From UBA1715 sp036752345 (GTDB lineage: Bacteria; Bacteroidota; Bacteroidia; Bacteroidales; UBA1715): a DNA stretch of 25,779 nucleotides. Under the pieces are notes generated by a model, which was given only the letters and a program-made list of their open reading frames with translations, searched no databases and was not told the DNA's origin. The stretch is from NCBI GenBank assembly GCA_036752345.1, contig DAIOSV010000034.1:1-25779 (forward strand), in the 5' to 3' direction. Of the stretch, positions 1 to 5,970 are shown one piece after another. The translations under genes and the position numbers were made by a program. The stretch's first letter is position 1. Every line of letters begins with the position of its first letter.

Positions 1-119
1 GTTGCCGAAATACCATACGGGTACGTGTACCCTTGTTCATTCATAGGGAACGGATAGTTTTGACCATACCCCGAGATTGCCATAGCAATCCCAATCACTG
101 TTAATAGTTTCTTCTTCAT
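1..119 (-). CDS. Secreted protein, 5' end only (runs off the window)
   Basis: Only the first 39 codons are present, read on the minus strand from the ATG at 119. They encode a signal peptide (two or three lysines, a hydrophobic stretch LLTVIGIAMAI, then SGYGQ as a likely cleavage site) followed by NYPFPMNEQGYTYPYGISA. The start of the mature part, rich in Tyr and Pro, reminds me of the N-terminus of some secreted Bacteroidota glycoside hydrolases, but 20 residues are not enough to assign a family. A candidate promoter (172-179) and a 5' UTR hairpin (148-170) lie upstream, so it is probably transcribed separately from sufD. Confidence 0.6.
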   Translation of the reverse strand, partial: MKKKLLTVIGIAMAISGYGQNYPFPMNEQGYTYPYGISA

Positions 120-147
120 TTGTATTGTAAGTTAGTTAATTTCGAAA

Positions 148-170
148 ATGTCTTTCGAAGAGAAAGACAT
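148..170 (-). other. Hairpin at the very 5' end of a predicted mRNA
   Basis: ATGTCTTTC and GAAAGACAT form a perfect 9-bp stem with a 5-nt loop. The candidate -7 element at 172-179 would place transcription start near 167, so the stem would occupy the extreme 5' end of the transcript of the secreted protein. On the minus strand it is followed by TTTTCG, so a weak terminator is an alternative reading. Confidence 0.5.
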
Positions 171-171
171 G

Positions 172-179
172 CAAAAGTA
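172..179 (-). promoter_or_regulatory. Candidate -7 element for the partial secreted gene
   Basis: TACTTTTG on the minus strand matches TAnnTTTG. Nineteen nt upstream is TTTT instead of TTTG. The predicted start is about 48 nt before the ATG at 119. Confidence 0.45.
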
Positions 180-190
180 CGAAAACCCTT

Positions 191-227
191 ATTTCTAAAA
201 AAATTATAGGTTGATTTTTTTAGAAAT
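191..227 (-). repeat. 13-bp perfect inverted repeat around the sufD stop codon
   Basis: ATTTCTAAAAAAA (191-203) and TTTTTTTAGAAAT (215-227) are perfect reverse complements separated by 11 nt that contain the sufD stop codon. The stem is almost pure A/T. It could act as a weak terminator or as a 3'-end stabiliser of the suf transcript; chance pairing of A- and T-runs is also possible. Confidence 0.45.
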
Positions 228-1073
228 GAGTTGTTGCACAAACGCACGGAAATCTTCGTGTGAAATTTTTTCCATAACATCGTTGGCAAAACCGCCTACA
301 AACAACTTCATGCCGGTAATTTTGTCAATTCCGCGCGCTTCCATGTACCACAAGGCTTCCGCGTCAATTTGACCGGTGCTGCTTCCATGGTTACAAACTA
401 CGTCATCAGCATAAATTTCCAACTGTGGTTCGCTGTGAATATGTGCAGTAGGCGACAAAAGCATGTTACGGTTTTTCTGCTGCGCAACGGTTTTTTGTGC
501 ATCGTGTGCCACATATATTAAGCCCGAAAACGAGCCAGAACCCTGCTCGTCGGCTATGCCACGAAAAAGTTCCTGCGTTTCGCAATCGTGGCTATTGTGC
601 TCCACACGAGTATATATAGAATATTGTTCTTCTGCTTTTGGGAAAAACACGCCAAACAAGTCGGTATTGGCTTGTGGCTTGTTTTTCTGTACGTTCAACA
701 CAATGTTATTGTGCGTTCCTGCCAACTGAAAATAGCCGCCATTGTAGGTTGAATTTTCTTGTTGGTCTACGCTTACATGGTACGCTGCCGAAGTGGTTTG
801 CATCACATAGTGTTCGCAGGTTGCCCCGTCTTCACACACAATGTGCATAGAAACCTCAGCATTTTCGGCAAAACAAGTATAGATGGTAACGTGCGCATTT
901 TTTGTTATGCTTACTTCATAGGTTTCCTTGCTCGACGACAAACACAAACACACGGTTTGCGTGCCTTGCAAAGTCAGTTTACCATTTTCGGCAAAACAAT
1001 GTACCGCATCAAATTGAAGCGAAGCGGGGAAATTTTGCGCAATACACGTCTCTGGATTTACTTGGTTTCCCAT
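204..1073 (-). CDS. sufD: SufD-like Fe-S cluster scaffold subunit, N-terminally short
   Basis: Subunit of the SufBCD scaffold that builds Fe-S clusters in the cytosol. The C-terminal half carries the family signature: EIYADDVVCNHGSSTGQ followed by DAEALWYMEARGI. The His in CNHG corresponds to the conserved SufD histidine (probably E. coli H360). The middle is the expected beta-helix core, with alternating short strands. The protein is 289 residues, whereas family members are usually about 430-450; roughly the first 150 residues (N-terminal helical domain) are absent. The start is two nt after the sufC stop, so the shortness is not caused by a gap or an obvious frameshift. No sufS follows, although in this phylum sufS is often next. 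Identification as SufD is secure; whether it works as an ordinary SufD is open. Confidence 0.88.
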   Translation of the reverse strand: MGNQVNPETCIAQNFPASLQFDAVHCFAENGKLTLQGTQTVCLCLSSSKETYEVSITKNAHVTIYTCFAENAEVSMHIVCEDGATCEHYVMQTTSAAYHVSVDQQENSTYNGGYFQLAGTHNNIVLNVQKNKPQANTDLFGVFFPKAEEQYSIYTRVEHNSHDCETQELFRGIADEQGSGSFSGLIYVAHDAQKTVAQQKNRNMLLSPTAHIHSEPQLEIYADDVVCNHGSSTGQIDAEALWYMEARGIDKITGMKLFVGGFANDVMEKISHEDFRAFVQQLISKKINL

Positions 1074-1075
1074 TC

Positions 1076-1834
1076 TTACATGTTTTTAGTAATCCATTCG
1101 TAGCCTTTTTCTTCAAGCTCAAGCGCCAACGACTTGTCGCCGGTTTTTACAATACGGCCATCGTAAAGTATATGAACCACGTCGGGCACAATGTAGTCGA
1201 GCAAACGCTGGTAGTGAGTAATAACCATATATGCGTTGTCGGGGGTTTTGAGTTTGTTCACGCCTTCAGAAACTATGCGCAAGGCATCAATATCTAGACC
1301 GCTGTCGGTTTCGTCAAGAATTGCAAGTTTTGGTTCGAGCATTGCCATTTGGAAAATGTCGTTTTTCTTTTTTTCACCACCTGAAAAACCTTCGTTTACC
1401 GAACGGCCGGAAAGTTTCTCGGGCAATCCTACCAACTTTGCAGCGGCTTTCATGCTTTTAAGAAATTCGGTTGGCGATGGCGGTTCTATACCTTGATAGC
1501 GACATTTTGCCTCAATTGCGGCTTTCATAAAGTTAGTCATGGTAATTCCGGGAATTTCTACCGGATATTGGAACGCCAAAAACAAGCCCTCGCAGGCGCG
1601 TTGGTCTGCAGAGAGTTTGAGCAAATCTTTTCCGTTAAATGTAACGCTTCCTTCGGTTACGTTGTAAATATCACGACCGGCAAGCACGCTCGACAAGGTA
1701 CTCTTGCCCGATCCGTTCGGTCCCATTATGGCATGAACCTCGCCGGGTTTTACCGTGAGATTTATTCCCTTAAGAATTTCTTTGCCATCAACCGATGCGT
1801 GAAGATTTTGTATTGTAAGCATATTGAACTGCAT
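1076..1834 (-). CDS. sufC: SufC, ATPase of the SufBCD complex
   Basis: ABC-type ATPase that powers the SufBCD scaffold. Visible motifs are Walker A GPNGSGKST (about residues 38-46), the SufC-type signature NEGFSGGEKKKNDIFQ, Walker B LAILDETDSGLDIDAL and the H-loop VITHYQR. The DETDSGLD form is characteristic of SufC rather than of transporters. Length (252 aa) is normal. The ATG at 1834 follows AAAGGAAA closely; an internal ATG at 1822 (MLTIQN) would match the usual SufC N-terminus better and is a fair alternative start. It lies 42 nt after the HEAT-like gene and 2 nt before sufD. A candidate internal promoter is at 1850-1857. Confidence 0.96.
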   Translation of the reverse strand: MQFNMLTIQNLHASVDGKEILKGINLTVKPGEVHAIMGPNGSGKSTLSSVLAGRDIYNVTEGSVTFNGKDLLKLSADQRACEGLFLAFQYPVEIPGITMTNFMKAAIEAKCRYQGIEPPSPTEFLKSMKAAAKLVGLPEKLSGRSVNEGFSGGEKKKNDIFQMAMLEPKLAILDETDSGLDIDALRIVSEGVNKLKTPDNAYMVITHYQRLLDYIVPDVVHILYDGRIVKTGDKSLALELEEKGYEWITKNM

Positions 1835-1849
1835 TTTCCTTTAACACTG

Positions 1850-1857
1850 CAAATTTA
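1850..1857 (-). promoter_or_regulatory. Candidate internal -7 element before sufC
   Basis: TAAATTTG on the minus strand matches TAnnTTTG and would start transcription about 11 nt before the sufC ATG, a spacing seen elsewhere in the window. There is no TTTG at 19 nt (ATAA instead). It overlaps the perfect palindrome AATTTATATAAATT (1852-1865). It could give separate sufCD expression; AT-rich chance match not excluded. Confidence 0.35.
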
Positions 1858-1876
1858 TATAAATTCTCCGTTCTTT

Positions 1877-2398
1877 TTATGGTAAATCGTTGAGCAACTT
1901 CAATGCTCTATTTTTGCCTCCGGCAGAAAGGTACGGCAACTGTTCTTGCACCACCAATTTTATTTCGTCGGAAACGTCGGGATATTCCTTTGCTATACGT
2001 TCCAGCACGCACATGGCGTTTGCCTTAACAGCCACGGGAAACGTATTGTTCCGCACCGCAGCAAGAGAAAAATCCAACAAGAGTCCTAGATTGTCAAAAT
2101 TCCACTGCGGCGTTACCATAAAGCAGCGAAGCAACAGACGAACAAGACCGGTGCGCTTTACCTGAGGGAGAACCTCAACAGCCTTGCCCAACATAGGTTC
2201 CAAGGCGTGCGGATGTTTGTCTATATAATGATTGAGCACCCAACATGCAAGCCACGACTGCGGATTGACATTTTCAATTGAGATTTCAAACACATCGGAA
2301 ACGGAAATGTCACCTTGTTCGAGCAACGCAACCATAGCGGGGATATCCATTTGAATATTTCGCTCAATAAGTCGCTGCGTAAACTCGCCACGTGTCAT
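1877..2398 (-). CDS. HEAT-like all-helical protein inside the suf operon
   Basis: 173-residue soluble protein of unknown function. It looks like a short alpha-solenoid: consecutive amphipathic helices such as QSWLACWVLNHYID, RTGLVRLLLRCFM, and VAVKANAMCVLERIAKEYP followed by DEIKLVVQEQLPYL. The last block (VAVKxNAMxxL..IAKxYP..xDEIK) resembles small HEAT-repeat proteins common in Bacteroidota and sometimes annotated only as hypothetical. There is no signal peptide or membrane segment. Its ATG overlaps the sufB stop (ATGA, 2395-2398), implying translational coupling, and sufC follows. The position suggests a scaffolding or partner-binding role in Fe-S assembly, but that is inference from context only. 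Confidence 0.8.
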   Translation of the reverse strand: MTRGEFTQRLIERNIQMDIPAMVALLEQGDISVSDVFEISIENVNPQSWLACWVLNHYIDKHPHALEPMLGKAVEVLPQVKRTGLVRLLLRCFMVTPQWNFDNLGLLLDFSLAAVRNNTFPVAVKANAMCVLERIAKEYPDVSDEIKLVVQEQLPYLSAGGKNRALKLLNDLP

Positions 2399-3837
2399 CC
2401 TACACTACCTTCCATTGAAATTGCAATCAGTTTGTGCGCTTCTATGGCAAACTCCATTGGCAAATGAGTTAGTACCTCTTTGGCGAACCCGTTTACTATC
2501 AAGCCCATGGCACTCTCGGTAGAAATACCGCGTTGATTGCAATAAAATATTTGATCGTCGGCAATTTTTGAAGTAGTAGCCTCATGCTCTACCGTTGCCG
2601 AATTGTTTTGAATATCAATAACGGGGAACGTGTGCGCGCCACAGCGAGAGCCTATAAGCAACGAATCGCACTGTGAGAAATTATGCGCATTTTCGGCACC
2701 TTTGCCCATTTTCACCATACCGCGATAGGAGTTATTGCTTTGCCCCATTGAGATACCTTTTGATATAATGGTACTCTTGGTGTTTTTGCCTATATGTATC
2801 ATCTTCGTTCCGGTGTCGGCCTGCTGGTGATTGCGCGTAACGGCTACCGAATAGAATTCCGACGAAGAATTGTCGCCTTTGAGTATGGTGCTTGGATATT
2901 TCCAGGTAATGGCCGAACCGGTCTCTACTTGTGTCCAAGAAATATGTGAGCCTTCGCCCTTGCACATACCGCGTTTGGTAACGAAGTTATAAATTCCGCC
3001 TTTGCCGTCTTTGTCGCCGGCGTACCAGTTTTGTACGGTTGAATATTTTATTTCGGCATGTTCCAATGCTATCAATTCCACCACGGCGGCATGAAGCTGA
3101 TTTTCGTCACGCATAGGAGCCGTGCAGCCTTCAAGATAACTTACGTACGAATCGTCGTCGGCAATGATGAGTGTGCGCTCAAACTGGCCGGTTTTTGATG
3201 CATTGATACGGAAATACGTTGACAATTCCATAGGGCAACGAACGCCTTTGGGAATGTACACAAACGAACCGTCGCTAAATACGGCTGCATTGAGCGCAGC
3301 GTAATAGTTGTCGGTATACGGCACCACCGAGCCGAGGTATTTTTCTACCAAGTCGGGATATTTTTCTGCCGCTTCGCTAAATGAGCAAAAGAGAACTCCT
3401 TGCTCCTTCAATTGGTCGCGAAACTGCGTATGTACCGAAACGCTATCAAACACGGCATCTACGGCAACACCCGACAGCATTTTTTGTTCTTCCAAAGGAA
3501 TACCCAACTTGTTGAATGTGTCTACAATTTCAGGGTCAACCTCGTCAAGCGATTCAAATTTTGCTTTATCCTTAGGTTGTGCGTAATAACTAATAGCCTG
3601 AAAGTCAGGAATTTCAAATTTCAAAAGCGCCCATGAAGGATGTCTCATTGTCTGCCAATGACGAAAGGCTTTCAAACGATATTCGAGCAAAAACTGCGGC
3701 TCGTGTTTTATGGCTGAAATTTTACGAATAATGTCTTCATTCAATCCCGGAGGAAAAACATCTGTTTCTACATTCGATGTAAATCCATACTTGTATTCTT
3801 CGGATTCTATTTCAGAAAGAACTTTATTGTCGTCCAT
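2395..3837 (-). CDS. sufB: SufB, Fe-S cluster assembly scaffold
   Basis: Core scaffold subunit on which the nascent cluster is built. The sequence shows YIPKGVRCPMELSTYFRIN, the Cys of SQCDSLLIG and, 28 residues later, the His-Glu of VEHEATTSK. That spacing matches E. coli SufB C405 and H433/E434, the residues implicated in sulfur transfer and cluster assembly. The C-terminal DDQIFYCNQRGISTESAMGLIVNGF is the family hallmark. Length 480 aa is normal. I prefer the ATG at 3837, which has GGGGGA five nt upstream; a GTG at 3840 directly before it would place that purine run too close. It starts 11 nt after ftsE and overlaps the HEAT-like gene by 4 nt. Confidence 0.97.
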   Translation of the reverse strand: MDDNKVLSEIESEEYKYGFTSNVETDVFPPGLNEDIIRKISAIKHEPQFLLEYRLKAFRHWQTMRHPSWALLKFEIPDFQAISYYAQPKDKAKFESLDEVDPEIVDTFNKLGIPLEEQKMLSGVAVDAVFDSVSVHTQFRDQLKEQGVLFCSFSEAAEKYPDLVEKYLGSVVPYTDNYYAALNAAVFSDGSFVYIPKGVRCPMELSTYFRINASKTGQFERTLIIADDDSYVSYLEGCTAPMRDENQLHAAVVELIALEHAEIKYSTVQNWYAGDKDGKGGIYNFVTKRGMCKGEGSHISWTQVETGSAITWKYPSTILKGDNSSSEFYSVAVTRNHQQADTGTKMIHIGKNTKSTIISKGISMGQSNNSYRGMVKMGKGAENAHNFSQCDSLLIGSRCGAHTFPVIDIQNNSATVEHEATTSKIADDQIFYCNQRGISTESAMGLIVNGFAKEVLTHLPMEFAIEAHKLIAISMEGSVG

Positions 3838-3848
3838 CACATTCCCCC

Positions 3849-4562
3849 TTATTGCATAAGCATATCTATATCAATAGGTGCTGCCTCTTGTTGTAGTATT
3901 TCGGTAATAGTACCATTGTCGCATTTGAGTGTGCGCGCAGGGTAGCGGCGCACCATTTGCATATTGTGCGTTACAAGAAAAATGGTACATCCCGATTCGG
4001 CAATAGCGCGAAACAACTGAAAAATTTCATCGGAACTTTCTTCGTCGAGGTTACCCGTAGGCTCATCGGCAAGAATTACTTCAGGGTCGTTGAGCAGCGC
4101 GCGGGCAATAGCCACACGTTGTTGTTCACCACCCGAAAGTTGATGAGGCATTTTATCTTCTTTGTCGGCAAGCCCTACTTGCGTGAGCACTTCTATGATG
4201 CGTGCCTGAATTTGTGACGACTTTGACCATCCGGTTGCTTTGAGTACAAACGCAAGATTGTCGTGCACATTCCGGTCTGAAAGTAATTGGAAGTCTTGGA
4301 ACACCACTGACACTTTTCGGCGCAAAAATGGCACTTTGCTCTGTTTAATTTTTGTCAAATCATGATCGGCAATGACAGCCTCACCGTCAAGAAGCGGAAT
4401 TTCGACATACATAGTTTTGAGCAAACTTGATTTTCCCGCAGCGGTTTTTCCTATAAGATATACCATTTCGCCTTCGCCTATTGAAAACGATACGTCGGTT
4501 AAAATCGGATTATCCTCTGTATATCCGATATTTGCATGATTAAAATATATCTTGTTAGCCAT
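3849..4562 (-). CDS. ftsE: FtsE-like cell-division ABC ATPase
   Basis: Cytoplasmic ATPase that with the membrane protein FtsX links the division ring to peptidoglycan hydrolases. Motifs: Walker A GKTAAGKSS (about residues 38-46; the FtsE pattern GxTGAGKSS with A for G), Q-loop VFQDFQLL, signature LSGGEQQRVAIARAL, Walker B VILADEPTGNLD, H-loop VTHN. QDFQLL, ADEPTGNLD and the length of 237 aa fit FtsE; LolD/MacB-type ATPases are the nearest alternative. No ftsX is adjacent. The gene lies 11 nt upstream of sufB, so it is probably co-transcribed with the suf genes. A -7 element lies at 4591-4598. Confidence 0.85.
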   Translation of the reverse strand: MANKIYFNHANIGYTEDNPILTDVSFSIGEGEMVYLIGKTAAGKSSLLKTMYVEIPLLDGEAVIADHDLTKIKQSKVPFLRRKVSVVFQDFQLLSDRNVHDNLAFVLKATGWSKSSQIQARIIEVLTQVGLADKEDKMPHQLSGGEQQRVAIARALLNDPEVILADEPTGNLDEESSDEIFQLFRAIAESGCTIFLVTHNMQMVRRYPARTLKCDNGTITEILQQEAAPIDIDMLMQ

Positions 4563-4590
4563 TGTCTTTGCCTTTTGATTTTTATGTTGA

Positions 4591-4598
4591 CAAATATA
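4591..4598 (-). promoter_or_regulatory. -7 element for the ftsE-suf operon
   Basis: TATATTTG on the minus strand matches TAnnTTTG. Transcription would begin about 23 nt before the ftsE ATG. The -33 position falls in the N run starting at 4614 and cannot be read. Confidence 0.6.
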
Positions 4599-4613
4599 TC
4601 AATATTTCGCAAA

Positions 4614-4713
4614 NNNNNNNNNNNNNNNNNNNNNNNNNNNNNNNNNNNNNNNNNNNNNNNNNNNNNNNNNNNNNNNNNNNNNNNNNNNNNNNNNNNNNNN
4701 NNNNNNNNNNNNN
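4614..4713. other. Assembly gap of 100 N
   Basis: Exactly 100 N, the conventional placeholder for a scaffold gap of unknown size. It removes the last few codons of the DUF4491 gene, the -33 region of the ftsE promoter, and possibly more genes. Confidence 0.99.
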
Positions 4714-4997
4714 AACCAACCTTTTTCCACACGTTTTTTCTGCTCAAAAAGTTCGCCAATCGACCAAAACGAAGAAAAGGCGAACACACCGCACACGGCA
4801 GAGAGTATAACATTGTCAGACCAAACGATTGCCGCAACAAGTCCGGCTATACCCATAAGTGCAAAAACCCACCAGCACCGCGTGCCGAAATAATATTCTC
4901 CCTTGATAACCAACGGATGAAAAACGCCAATGATTAGAAACGCCATTATTCCAATAATGACGCCCATGAGATGATATGTTTCTATAAATTCTAACAT
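4714..4997 (-). CDS. DUF4491 family small membrane protein (3' end in the gap)
   Basis: Small integral membrane protein of unknown function. About 94 residues are visible, with three hydrophobic segments: GVIIGIMAFLIIGVFHPLVI, WWVFALMGIAGLVAAIVW and NVILSAVCGVFAFSSFW. The conserved blocks HPLVIKGEYYFGTRCWW and SSFWSIGELFEQKKRVEKGW match the Bacteroidota DUF4491 family, whose members are about 95-100 residues, so only a handful of residues are lost in the gap. I start at the ATG at 4997; a longer start at 5018 would lie inside the -7 promoter element. A perfect promoter ends only a few nt before this ATG, so the message is nearly leaderless. Confidence 0.85.
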
Positions 4998-5004
4998 TAC
5001 GTTG

Positions 5005-5035
5005 CAAACGTACAACAAATAGCCAATCCTTCAAA
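5005..5035 (-). promoter_or_regulatory. Consensus promoter of the DUF4491 gene
   Basis: On the minus strand TTTG (5035-5032), 19 nt, then TACGTTTG (5012-5005): a full match to TTTG-N19-TAnnTTTG. Start would be near 5000, only 1-3 nt before the ATG at 4997. Confidence 0.8.
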
Positions 5036-5069
5036 ACTATTTCGAACGGAAGTAGCAGCGAAAACGAAC

Positions 5070-5783
5070 CTATTTTCGCTTGTACGCCAACAGCATTTCT
5101 TTGTCTTCGACTGAAACTCGGAAACTGTCGCGGCACTTTTGCACCCCTTTGTTGATGGTGAATTTGTTCAGTTTGTGCGACTGGAGAAATGCGATTGTTT
5201 TTTCTCGTTGTTTCGTAAAACATTCGGCAAAAAGCCACGCGTTTACCATGTTTACGTAATATTCCGTTTCGTTTTCGAACATATTCAATACGTTGAATAT
5301 TCGCTGAATGTAGTTGTCGTCGTCCACCATTTTGAATAAGATGGTTATTCCCATACGGCGCACAAACGGTTTTTCTGACGCAATCAATTCTTGCGACAAT
5401 GCAAAATAGTCGGCTTTGTTGTTGTCTTTGATATTGAATTTCAACAAATCGCAGCTTGCCCAGTTGTCAATTTCGTCGGCATATGCTTTTAAGTATGAAA
5501 CCATTACATCAAAGTCCTTTATTTTGCAAATAAGCGAACCGTTGATTGAGGTGTTAGTGAAATTTTCCCAAAGATGTAAATCAAGAAATTCCATGAAATT
5601 TCCTTTGGCTATCTCTTTTACCATAGCCGCAACCTGCTTGGCATCAACGGCAATACACGGCATTTGAGTATTTATAATGCGTTGTTCCCATGCCGACTTG
5701 TCGGGACCTTTGCTAAACGAAAGCAAATATGCTTGAAACTCTTTGCCATCTTGTGCTGTCCAATGTTCACGTGTTAATTCCAT
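5070..5783 (-). CDS. AlkD-type DNA alkylation repair protein
   Basis: HEAT-like-repeat DNA glycosylase family that removes alkylated purines (3-methyladenine, 7-methylguanine) without base flipping. The 237-residue length fits the family. In DNWASCD the Trp108 and Asp112 have the same spacing as B. cereus AlkD Trp109 and catalytic Asp113; Arg142/143 in FVRRMG corresponds to Arg148, and Trp183 in VNAWLFAE to Trp187. So the catalytic and cation-pi residues appear to be kept. The C-terminal LNKFTINKGVQKCRDSFRV is also typical. It is transcribed on its own: a weak promoter-like TTTT-N19-TACATTTA lies upstream (about 5804-5834) and the DUF4491 gene has its own promoter downstream. Function is assigned by family, not by close homology to AlkD itself. 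Confidence 0.88.
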   Translation of the reverse strand: MELTREHWTAQDGKEFQAYLLSFSKGPDKSAWEQRIINTQMPCIAVDAKQVAAMVKEIAKGNFMEFLDLHLWENFTNTSINGSLICKIKDFDVMVSYLKAYADEIDNWASCDLLKFNIKDNNKADYFALSQELIASEKPFVRRMGITILFKMVDDDNYIQRIFNVLNMFENETEYYVNMVNAWLFAECFTKQREKTIAFLQSHKLNKFTINKGVQKCRDSFRVSVEDKEMLLAYKRK

Positions 5784-5943
5784 ACCGAAACTTTTTTATG
5801 CAGTAAATGTACTCTATTTTAGATAGTTTGAAAAATGCTTTGAACTGAAATAGAAACCGTTGCCACAAAAGCCAGACAAGCCGATACACCATGTATGCGC
5901 TGAATTTACTTTCAGGTTTCGTATGTTTCACGGTAAAATTTAG

Positions 5944-5951
5944 TATTTTTG
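5944..5951 (+). promoter_or_regulatory. -7 element of the Ig-like lipoprotein gene
   Basis: TATTTTTG matches TAnnTTTG. Start would be near 5956, about 15 nt before the ATG at 5971. No TTTG at 19 nt upstream. Confidence 0.55.
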
Positions 5952-5970
5952 AAACGTTTTGAAACAGAGT

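Noticed and set aside
1852..1865. Perfect 14-bp palindrome AATTTATATAAATT upstream of sufC
   Set aside because: Pure A/T and overlapping a -7-like sequence; too simple to call an operator without conservation data.
4499..4937. Open frames spanning the N run on both strands
   Set aside because: Kept open only by the N bases; the residues across the gap are not data.
5784..5943. Search for an RNA gene or regulatory structure between the AlkD and lipoprotein genes
   Set aside because: Only promoter-like elements were found; no stem longer than 5 bp and no tRNA-like arrangement.
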